Of a stretch of DNA of 64,000 nt, positions 53,146 to 59,959 are shown one piece after another. Where the stretch lies: positions 124,001 through 188,000 of the forward strand of contig CAZCBE010000002.1 of the NCBI GenBank assembly GCA_964496695.1. Reading direction: 5' to 3'. A program made the position numbers and the translations under genes. Source of the stretch: SXTU01 sp964496695 (lineage in GTDB: Bacteria > Verrucomicrobiota > Verrucomicrobiia > Limisphaerales > SXTU01). The notes under the pieces were generated by a model. That model was given only the letters and a program-made list of their open reading frames with translations, had not been told where the DNA came from and did not search any database. Position 1 is the stretch's first letter. The number at the start of each line of letters is the position of its first letter.

Positions 53146-53781
53146 TCACCGGGGGGCTTTCCGCTCCTTCATCTGCTTTTCCAGCCGTTCCAGTTCGGGT
53201 TTCACCACGTTCTCGATGCACTTGGGGCAGACGCCGTGGCTGAACTTCACGTCCGCGTGATTGCCGATGTATTCCTCCACCGTCTGCCAGTAGTTCTGGT
53301 CGTCCCGCACGCTTTTGCAGTAGGCGCAGATGGGCAGGATGCCGCGGAGCTGGGTGATTTCCACCATCGCCTGCTCCAGTTCGCTGACGCGGTTGGAGAG
53401 TTCCGCCTGCAGCTCCACCATCCGCACGCCCACGTTCACCCGGGCCTGCAGTTCGGGCTCGTTGAAGGGCTTGATGATGAAATCATTCGCGCCTGCATTC
53501 AGCCCCGCGACGATGTCCTCCGGATTGGACATGCCGGTGAGCATGAGCACGTAAATCTTCTTCAGGGCCGGGGTCTCACGGATGCGCTTGCAGAGTTCCA
53601 CGCCGTCGGGCTCCGGCATGACCCAGTCGAGAATGGCGATGGGTGGCACCGAATTGCTGGAGAGCAGAGCCCAGGTTTCCTCCCCGTCCTTTGTCTCGAC
53701 GACTTCGTGCCCCCACTCCGTTAGCAGGGAGGCAAGCCGGCGGCGCACCACCAGGCTGTCATCAGCGATGAGGATTCTCAT
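53146..53781 (-). CDS. Response regulator with C-terminal Cys-containing output module
   Basis: 211 residues. The REC domain (1-120) has MRILIADDSLVV, the phospho-acceptor Asp in IAILDWVMPEPDG, MLTGMSN and the conserved Lys in FIIKPFNEPEL. A coiled segment (about 118-145) leads to a small module ICAYCKSVRDDQNYW ... FSHGVCPKCIE, with two cysteine pairs plus a histidine, probably zinc- or redox-binding. This output module is seen in other environmental response regulators. It has no DNA-binding domain, so it likely signals by protein contact. A kinase is not adjacent. Confidence 0.87.
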   Translation of the reverse strand: MRILIADDSLVVRRRLASLLTEWGHEVVETKDGEETWALLSSNSVPPIAILDWVMPEPDGVELCKRIRETPALKKIYVLMLTGMSNPEDIVAGLNAGANDFIIKPFNEPELQARVNVGVRMVELQAELSNRVSELEQAMVEITQLRGILPICAYCKSVRDDQNYWQTVEEYIGNHADVKFSHGVCPKCIENVVKPELERLEKQMKERKAPR

Positions 53782-53866
53782 GCAGCATGTGACCAGCGAC
53801 AGTCAACGGCGCGAGGCTGGTGCCACTTGAATCCATCGTCGAGTGAATTCCCGCATGGGCATTCGT

Positions 53867-54481
53867 TTAGCCACGTCGGGAGCGGGCAAGGAGGAACTGC
53901 TCCACGTATTTGCCGAGCAGGTCCGCTTCGAGGTTCACCGCGTCGCCGACCTTGCGCTCGCGCAGGGCAGTCACTGTAAATGTGTGCGGGATGATCCAGA
54001 GGCGGAAGCCGCGTTTCGTCACCCCGGCCACCGTGAGACTGATGCCGTCCACGGCGATCGAGCCTTTGAACACGACAAACTTGCGCACCTCGGGCGGGGC
54101 GGCGATGTCCAGCACATGATCGGCCCCGGAGCGTTCCCACTTCGTGATCTGGCCGACGCCGTCCACATGCCCGGTGACAAAGTGGCCGCCCAGCCGGCCG
54201 CCTACGGCCAGCGAGCGCTCCAGATTTACGAGCGAACCCACGGCGGCGAACTTCAGATTGGTCCGCCCCCAGGTCTCCTGCAGCAAGTCGAAGCGCACCA
54301 GCTTGTCGCGACCCCGGGCGGTCTGCTTCACGACCGTGAGGCAGCAGCCGTTCACCGCCACACTGTCGCCCAGTTTGAGGCCGCGTCCGGCCACGCGGCA
54401 GCGCACGGTTAGCTGGATGCCCGCGTCCGTCTGCTTCACGCCCGCCACCGTCCCGGTCTCTTCCACAATTCCCGTAAACAT
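53867..54481 (-). CDS. ribE: Riboflavin synthase (alpha subunit)
   Basis: 204-residue enzyme that dismutates two molecules of 6,7-dimethyl-8-ribityllumazine to riboflavin. Two lumazine-binding repeats are visible. The first is MFTGIVEETGTV, with VNGCCLTVV and LVNLERSLAVGGRLGGHFVTGHVD; the second is GSIAVDGISLTVAGV, IIPHTFTVTAL and VNLEADLLGKYVE. It is the trimeric, two-domain form and of normal length. It lies 34 bases after ribD on the same strand; part of that gap is an iterated repeat. No FMN riboswitch was recognised upstream of ribD. Confidence 0.95.
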   Translation of the reverse strand: MFTGIVEETGTVAGVKQTDAGIQLTVRCRVAGRGLKLGDSVAVNGCCLTVVKQTARGRDKLVRFDLLQETWGRTNLKFAAVGSLVNLERSLAVGGRLGGHFVTGHVDGVGQITKWERSGADHVLDIAAPPEVRKFVVFKGSIAVDGISLTVAGVTKRGFRLWIIPHTFTVTALRERKVGDAVNLEADLLGKYVEQFLLARSRRG

Positions 54482-54486
54482 AATCT

Positions 54487-54528
54487 GCCTCTTACTCTTA
54501 CTCGTAATCCTAATCTTAATCCTGCTCC
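54487..54528. repeat. Iterated GGATTA/GGATCA half hairpin between ribD and ribE
   Basis: CTCTTACTCTTACTCGTAATCCTAATCTTAATCCTGCTCCC, a single-arm relative of 24308-24391 and 33760-33832. It overlaps the last codons of ribD (REQD and stop). Confidence 0.7.
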
Positions 54529-55718
54529 CTCCCCACGCGCGCGGTCAGCATCAAATCCTGGCCGACACGCCGCCACTCCACTTCCCTCAGCTCAATCAAA
54601 TCCGCCAGCCGCTTCGCTCCGTCTCCCGCCACGCCACGCCGTGCGTCACTTCCCCCGAGAATCTTGGGTGCGTAAAAGAACGCCACCCGCTGGGCCAGGC
54701 CCGCTTCGAGGAACGCCGCGTTCACCTCGCCGCCGCCTTCCACGAGCAGGCTCGTCACGCCGTCGCTGCCGAGGGTTTTCATCAGCCAGGGCAAATTGAT
54801 TCGACCCGCGCGCGCCGGGGCCACGAGCACGCGCACCCGCTGCTTTAACGCCACCACGCGTGAGGCCGGAGCGGCCCGGCTGACCACCACGGTGGTCAGC
54901 GCCGCGAACTCGTCCGTCACCACCGTCGCCTCCAGCGGCGTGCGGGCCAGGGCATCGAGCACGAAGCGCCGCAGCGGCTTGCGCACCCGGCCACCCGGCC
55001 CGCGGGCCGTGAGGCTGGGATTGTCTGCCAGCACCGTGTTGATGCCCACGAGCATCGCATCGGCGGCGAAGCGCAGTTGCATCCCAGCCTGTCGCGAGCG
55101 TTCACCCGTAATCCACTTCGACTCGCCCAAGGCCGTCGCAATTTTCCCATCCAGTGTCATCGCCGCCTTCACGGTCACGAAGGGCGTGCGGTGCGTGATC
55201 CAGTGGTTGAACACTTCATTGAGCCGCGTAGCCGCCGACGTGAGGAGGCGGATGCCTTGGTCCGCTGGGGGGGCCGCCTCCTCACGTCGTCGGCTACGCG
55301 GTGCAGGCGCCTTCCGCACTCCGCCTTCCGCGTTTGCAACGTCCACCCCCGCCTTTCGCAAAATCTCCAACCCTCTCCCCGCGTGCGCCGGATTCGGGTC
55401 CGTCGCCCCCACGACCACGCGAGCAATCCCCGCCGCGAGAATTGCCTCTGTGCAAGGCGGCGTGCGCCCCTGCGTGCAGCACGGTTCCAGCGTCACATAC
55501 AGCGTCGCCCCGCGCACCCGCGCCCCGCGTTTCGCCGCGTCCCGCAGCGCCTCGATCTCCGCATGAGGCAGCCCTGCCCGCCGATGCCACCCCTCGCCGA
55601 TGACCTTGCCACCGTGCACCAGCACCGCACCGACCATTGGGTTCGGGGAAGTGCGGCCCAGCCCCCGCCGCGCCAGTTGCAGCGCGCGGCGCAGGAAAGC
55701 CTCGTCTGAAACGGCCAT
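54516..55718 (-). CDS. ribD: Bifunctional riboflavin deaminase/reductase with an in-frame REP insert
   Basis: 400 residues, second and third steps of riboflavin synthesis. The N-terminal deaminase has SPNPMVGAVLV, the zinc histidine and glutamate in PHAEIEAL (His52, Glu54), and cysteines in LEPCCTQGRTPPC. The C-terminal reductase starts near residue 170 with HRTPFVTVKAAMTLDGKIAT and includes SLLVEGGGEVNAAFLEAGL. Between the domains, codons 141-164 (RSRRREEA ... LLTSAAT) are a palindromic element related to the RAYT REPs; the frame is kept. Both active sites are complete, so the protein probably works. ATG 55718 gives the standard N-terminus. Confidence 0.92.
   Translation of the reverse strand: MAVSDEAFLRRALQLARRGLGRTSPNPMVGAVLVHGGKVIGEGWHRRAGLPHAEIEALRDAAKRGARVRGATLYVTLEPCCTQGRTPPCTEAILAAGIARVVVGATDPNPAHAGRGLEILRKAGVDVANAEGGVRKAPAPRSRRREEAAPPADQGIRLLTSAATRLNEVFNHWITHRTPFVTVKAAMTLDGKIATALGESKWITGERSRQAGMQLRFAADAMLVGINTVLADNPSLTARGPGGRVRKPLRRFVLDALARTPLEATVVTDEFAALTTVVVSRAAPASRVVALKQRVRVLVAPARAGRINLPWLMKTLGSDGVTSLLVEGGGEVNAAFLEAGLAQRVAFFYAPKILGGSDARRGVAGDGAKRLADLIELREVEWRRVGQDLMLTARVGREQD
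55227..55298. repeat. REP-like inverted repeat inside ribD
   Basis: Arms 55227-55251 and 55274-55298 (25 bases, one mismatch; CGTAGCC[G/A]ACGTGAGG type) with a 22-base centre. It shares the GACGTGAGGAG core with the perfect copies around the RAYT gene. Total 72 bases, exactly 24 codons. Confidence 0.88.
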
Positions 55719-55850
55719 GCTCACGGACCGCAAGGCAACCAGTCGGCCAGAGTTTCGTCGAGCGTGGACTGGTTGCGCGGCACCCAAGAGAACTTCGCCC
55801 GCACTGAACTTCGCCTTCCGCCCGCCGCTTGAGCCTGCTACGTTGTCCGC

Positions 55851-57134
55851 GTGGATTTGGCAGATTACAAAGCGCGACGACCGCGACGGGATCAGGCGAG
55901 CCTGTTCGTGCTGGCGTTTGTCTTCTCGATCATCGCGCATGTGCTGATCGCAGTGGCGTGGGAATACCGCGAGCAACTGCCGCGGCTGGCGTGGCTGGAC
56001 TGGCTCAAGACCCAGTCGGCCAAGCTCAATCCTGCCGCGCTGCTGATGAAGCTGGACGTGGCGAAGCTGCTCCCTCCTGACCTGGAGAAGATCCTCATTC
56101 CTCCGCCCCCGCCCCCGCCGCCGCCGGAGGATCCGCCGATGCCGCAGCTTACCTTTGTGGATGTGGACCCCGCGCAGGCCAGTGAGCCGCCCAAAGACGC
56201 GAAGTTTTATTCCGCCGTCAGCACCCGTGCCTCCAATCCGGACACCAAGATCGAGTCGAACGTGCCGAAGATTGACGGCAAGCAGGAGCAGTTTGCCAAG
56301 GTGACGGAAGTCACCAAGCCGGTGCCGCCCGTGGAACCGCCGCCCGCCCCGCAGCCGAAAGCCCCGGCTCCGCCGCCGGAGGTCAAGACTGCGCCAGAAC
56401 CCAAACCCCAGCCTCCGCCACCGGCTCCCGCCGTGGCTCCGGTCCCGCAGCCCAAGCCCGCCCCGCAGGCCGCCCCCCCGAAGAAGGTCGAGCCGCAGCC
56501 GTTGCAGCCCGCCCCTGCGCCAGTTCCAACGCCCAAACCCGCCGGGGAGACGCTGCCGCCGCCCAAGGCCACCCCGCCTCCCGCCCCGCCTGCCCCCGCT
56601 CCGGTGCAGGTTGCCAAGGCCACGACACCCGCGCCGGTCGTGATGGCTCCGACCCTGAACCCCAGTTCGGCGAAGCCCACCCCGCCGCCTGAGCCGGGCG
56701 AGGCGGAGACCAAGGTTTCCCGTCCGCGCACCATCAAGGAGGCCTTGGCGAGAAAGGCCGAGAGCGGGCTCGTGGGCGAGCGGATGAAGCAGGACGGCGG
56801 GGTGAAAAACCTCGGGGTCAGCGCGCTGGATGTGCGCGGCATGTCCTTCGGGGCCTACGACGCGGCCATCATCCAGGCCATCCAGTCCCGCTGGTATAGT
56901 CTGCTGGAGTCGCGCCCGACCCCGCGTGGGCGGGTCGTGGTGGAGTTCCGCATGCACTTTGACGGGCGGGTGACGGACGTGAAGGTGAGCGATGCCGATG
57001 TGGGCGAGATGTATTCGCTCTTCTGCCAGAAAGCCATTCAAGACCCCGCACCCTTCCCCCGCTGGCCCAGTGACATGCGCCGCCAGATGCAGGCTGACTA
57101 TCGCGACGTGCGCTTCTCGTTTTTCTACAACTGA
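55851..57134 (+). CDS. TonB-like energy transducer
   Basis: 427-residue inner-membrane-anchored protein that probably passes the ExbBD-derived force to outer-membrane transporters. Order: short cytoplasmic N-terminus, transmembrane anchor (about 18-38, LFVLAFVFSIIAHVLIAVAW), a very long proline-rich periplasmic spacer (about 85-290) with PPPP runs and PKP repeats, and a C-terminal domain (about 340-427; YDAAIIQAIQSRWYSLLESR, RVVVEFRMHFDGRVTDVKV) matching TonB/TolA C-terminal folds. GTG 55851 is the start, eight residues before the first basic cluster. exbB and exbD follow, supporting the role. Confidence 0.85.
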   Translation: MDLADYKARRPRRDQASLFVLAFVFSIIAHVLIAVAWEYREQLPRLAWLDWLKTQSAKLNPAALLMKLDVAKLLPPDLEKILIPPPPPPPPPEDPPMPQLTFVDVDPAQASEPPKDAKFYSAVSTRASNPDTKIESNVPKIDGKQEQFAKVTEVTKPVPPVEPPPAPQPKAPAPPPEVKTAPEPKPQPPPPAPAVAPVPQPKPAPQAAPPKKVEPQPLQPAPAPVPTPKPAGETLPPPKATPPPAPPAPAPVQVAKATTPAPVVMAPTLNPSSAKPTPPPEPGEAETKVSRPRTIKEALARKAESGLVGERMKQDGGVKNLGVSALDVRGMSFGAYDAAIIQAIQSRWYSLLESRPTPRGRVVVEFRMHFDGRVTDVKVSDADVGEMYSLFCQKAIQDPAPFPRWPSDMRRQMQADYRDVRFSFFYN

Positions 57135-57270
57135 TCTCGGTTGCAGCGCCGGGAAACGGGGCGACCGAATCGTCCGCCCGCGGGTCGCCACGCTCAACTC
57201 TCAACTTTCAACCCTCAACTCTTCACCCTTGCTCCGCCCGCGCGGACAGCGCATCAATTCCGCCCGACAA

Positions 57271-57870
57271 ATGGAAACTGCCATCTATCTGGTGCTGATG
57301 CTGACCTCGGTCATCAGCCTGACGTTCATCACTGAGCGTGCGCTCGCGCTCCGCATGGGCCGGGTCATCCCGCCCGTGCTGGAGGAGGCGGTGGAGAACT
57401 GCCAGGCCGCCTCCGACCTCCCCATGCTCCGGCGGCTGTGCGACCAGCACCCGTCGCCGCTGGGCAGGCTGCTGCTGGTGGCCGCGAACCACCTCGACTG
57501 TCCCAAGGCCGAGAACATTGATGCGCTGCAAACCAAGGCCCGGCACGAGATGGCGCAACTGGAGCGCGGCCTGGTGGTGCTGGAGATCATCACCGGCATC
57601 GCGCCGCTGCTGGGCCTGGTGGGCACGGTGTATGGCCTGATCCTGCTTTTCACGAGCATGGGGCAGCAGACCGTGGGCGGGGACAACTCGCTCTTTGCCG
57701 CCGGCATCGCCCTGGCCCTGCGCACGACGTTGTTCGGCCTGCTCGTGGCGATCCCATCGCTGATCTCGTGGAGCTATTTCAGCAAGAAGGTGGAAAACCT
57801 GGCCGTGGAAATGGAGACGCTCTGCGACGAGTTTCTCCAGCGGCAATACCGGGCGGCGGGCCGGGTCTGA
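57271..57870 (+). CDS. exbB: MotA/TolQ/ExbB proton channel family protein
   Basis: 199-residue inner-membrane protein with three transmembrane segments: about 1-22 (IYLVLMLTSVISLTFITERAL), and the pair at about 108-130 (IAPLLGLVGTVYGLILLF) and 150-172 (LRTTLFGLLVAIPSLISW). The cytoplasmic loop and tail are typical. With ExbD it forms the proton-driven motor that energises TonB. ATG 57271 is the first good start; upstream sequence is repeat-rich (TCAACTCTCAACTTTCAACC). It is 136 bases after the tonB-like gene and 179 before exbD. Confidence 0.88.
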   Translation: METAIYLVLMLTSVISLTFITERALALRMGRVIPPVLEEAVENCQAASDLPMLRRLCDQHPSPLGRLLLVAANHLDCPKAENIDALQTKARHEMAQLERGLVVLEIITGIAPLLGLVGTVYGLILLFTSMGQQTVGGDNSLFAAGIALALRTTLFGLLVAIPSLISWSYFSKKVENLAVEMETLCDEFLQRQYRAAGRV

Positions 57871-57928
57871 GGCAGAGAGCACATCTACCACGGATGATCA
57901 CCGAGAAACACGGATGGGGTGGGGAACA

Positions 57929-58008
57929 GCGTGATGCGTGTTGCGTGTTGCGTGAGTTTCACCGGACGCGCCCCGCCGCGATCACGCAACACGCAACACG
58001 CAGCACGC
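57929..58008. repeat. Iterated TGCGTGT hairpin between exbB and exbD
   Basis: GCGTGATGCGTGTTGCGTGTTGCGTG opposes CACGCAACACGCAACACGCAGCACGC. An outer, weaker pair ACCACGGATGATC / CCATCCGTGGTTC (57888-57900 and 58020-58033) encloses it. The structure interrupts an otherwise normal operon and could reduce readthrough into exbD. Confidence 0.82.
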
Positions 58009-58049
58009 TTTCCCCCGTGGCCATCCGTGGTTCCAACGCCTCCGCTTAA

Positions 58050-58472
58050 GTGCAATTTACCACCCACAAACGCCGCACGCCGCCGGCCGTCATCATCGTG
58101 TCGTTGATTGACGTGCTGATGGTCGTGCTCATCTTCCTGATGGCCACCACCACCTTCCGGCAGCAGCCGGCGGTGAAGCTGACGCTGCCGGAATCCAAAC
58201 AGGCGAAGGAAGGGGTGACAGAGAAAATCCCACCGCTGTTTGTGGACATCGTCAAGACCGCGCCGCACCTGCACTTCGGCGGCCAGCCCGTCACCGCCGA
58301 GAAGCTCCAGGAAGAACTCATCGCGAAGGTGCGGGAGAACCCGAATCTCATCCTGGCCATCCGCTCCGACACCGAAGCGCCGGTCGGGCAGCTCGTGAAG
58401 GTGATGGATGCGGCGAAGGTGGCGAAGGTCAAGGCCGTGACGGCCTACACGAAGCAGCCGGGGCAGAAGTGA
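58050..58472 (+). CDS. exbD: Biopolymer transport protein ExbD/TolR
   Basis: 140-residue single-pass protein, partner of ExbB. The transmembrane segment is at about 14-34 and contains the channel aspartate (VSLIDVLMVVLIFLMATT). The periplasmic part has TAEKLQEELIAKVRENPNLILAIRSD and QLVKVMDAAKVAKVKAV, the family core. The GTG 58050 start gives the normal short N-terminus KRRTPP before the membrane segment. Confidence 0.9.
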   Translation: MQFTTHKRRTPPAVIIVSLIDVLMVVLIFLMATTTFRQQPAVKLTLPESKQAKEGVTEKIPPLFVDIVKTAPHLHFGGQPVTAEKLQEELIAKVRENPNLILAIRSDTEAPVGQLVKVMDAAKVAKVKAVTAYTKQPGQK

Positions 58473-58599
58473 GGCAAGGGGAGGATCAAATGGATCGCCT
58501 GATCTGTGCCTGGCGTCACCGCTCCAGGTTCCTCTTCTCCCAGTATCCCAGCCTCGTTATGCCGGCGGCTGACGGACCTCCCTCGGGTGGCTTGCCGAA

Positions 58600-59745
58600 T
58601 CACGGGGCTTTGGGATTCTTTTCCTTCAGTTTGTCCATCAACGCTTTTCGCGTGTCTTGTTGCCATTTCAACTTCGCCATCTCCTCTTTGGCGTTTAGGT
58701 CGGGCACTTTTTTGTCCACCACGTAATCGATCCGCTTGCCTCCGTTCACTGTGAGCCGGTCGTCCAAAACGTGGGTTTTGCCGGGCAAGGCCACCGTGGG
58801 AAGGAGGACCAGGTCGTCCGTCTTGGCAAAGGAATGCGCTTCCACACGCACCCAGACATACGCCCCGGAATCGGATGCCGACGCATCGCGGGTGGATTTG
58901 AAATAGTCCATTTGCGAGAGCTTTGGATAAAGCCTCCCCATGTAATTCGTCACTTCAATCACCCTGAACTGAGCCTCGACGGTGCTGCCGATAAACAGAG
59001 AACTCAGCTCAGACGCCTTGAGTTCAGTTTTGGGCTTCGGTCCATTGACATCCTGATTCCTGAGAAAGGAAACAGACCTTGGAAAGCCATCGGTCGCTTT
59101 GGCCATGTCGATGATCACCCGGCACTTTCCATGGTCCTCCGACATGGAACGCATGGAAAACATGCGTGGCAGCTCCTGCACGGTTTTCCAATCAAGCCTC
59201 GCCGCGCTGAAATAGGGAAGCCAGATGCCGGCGGAAAAGCTGCCGTAATCCATGCTCGGAATGGTTTTGGGCAGCACGGTAATCCGATTGGTTATCACCG
59301 TGGCACCGGATTTTGCCGCCAGCCAAAACCGCCGGCTCGCCAAGTCCAAGGCAGCATCCCGGGCCTCCTTCTCCTGACGTTCCACCTGCGCTCGCAGTCC
59401 CAACATCTCCACTGAGAATTGTTCCAGCAAGCAGATGGTTTGATTGTCTCCGACAACGGTCTGTGGCAGTGTCTGTATGCTCGTGGAGTTGCTCGGAGCA
59501 ACGATGGGCTTGGTGGACAAGCTCCAGTTTCGGTTGGTATCCAAGATCGCAACAAACTGCCTTGCGCTGGTGAGGTTGCTGCTGGTAGGCGAGGAGCAGC
59601 GCCAATACTGAATTTCGCCCTCGATTCGCAAACTTTCGGAAAAACAGTCTGGCAGCGGTGCCAGCAGCCAGAGAAAGCTCATGAGGCAACGCCACGCCAT
59701 CCTCGATCGCATGCGGTCCGCACCAAGCTTGAGGGAGTGTCTCAT
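58600..59745 (-). CDS. Secreted protein of unknown function
   Basis: 381 residues, family not recognised. A hydrophobic stretch after several in-frame starts (MSFLWLLAPLPDCFSES, about 22-38) makes a signal peptide likely; the true start may be the ATG at 59712. The rest has no known motif: a Gln/Glu/Arg helix near 110-140, GTVEAQFRVIEVTNYMGRLYPKL-like beta segments, VWVRVEAHSF and a Lys-rich tail. Codon use is clearly less GC-biased than its neighbours, suggesting a younger acquisition or relaxed selection. It is convergent with exbD and divergent from the PVC-type gene. Confidence 0.7.
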   Translation of the reverse strand: MRHSLKLGADRMRSRMAWRCLMSFLWLLAPLPDCFSESLRIEGEIQYWRCSSPTSSNLTSARQFVAILDTNRNWSLSTKPIVAPSNSTSIQTLPQTVVGDNQTICLLEQFSVEMLGLRAQVERQEKEARDAALDLASRRFWLAAKSGATVITNRITVLPKTIPSMDYGSFSAGIWLPYFSAARLDWKTVQELPRMFSMRSMSEDHGKCRVIIDMAKATDGFPRSVSFLRNQDVNGPKPKTELKASELSSLFIGSTVEAQFRVIEVTNYMGRLYPKLSQMDYFKSTRDASASDSGAYVWVRVEAHSFAKTDDLVLLPTVALPGKTHVLDDRLTVNGGKRIDYVVDKKVPDLNAKEEMAKLKWQQDTRKALMDKLKEKNPKAP

Positions 59746-59959
59746 GTGGCTGTTTTCCTCATGGAAAGGTTTTTGGCCATCCAGTGGCAGGCTATGACGT
59801 TTGGCTGTGGGTAGTGAAACGACCTTGCGGGGGATTGGGATTCATTGCCAGCACTAAACTTGCGATCTTGCGATCGCATCGCCACGCACGATTTCATAAA
59901 CCTCCTCAACTCCCTGTTTGCTCCCCGCCGGGCTTCTGCTCTAATCGCCCTCACGCTTT

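Noticed and set aside
55719..55850. FMN riboswitch upstream of ribD
   Set aside because: No AGGGGCAGGGTGA-like core or paired arms could be found in the 132 bases between ribD and the tonB-like gene.
54516..57197. An 893-codon minus-strand open frame covering ribD and everything opposite the tonB-like gene
   Set aside because: Only the ribD part (to 55718) has family motifs; the rest is antisense to the proline-rich TonB spacer, where GC-rich codons leave the other strand open.
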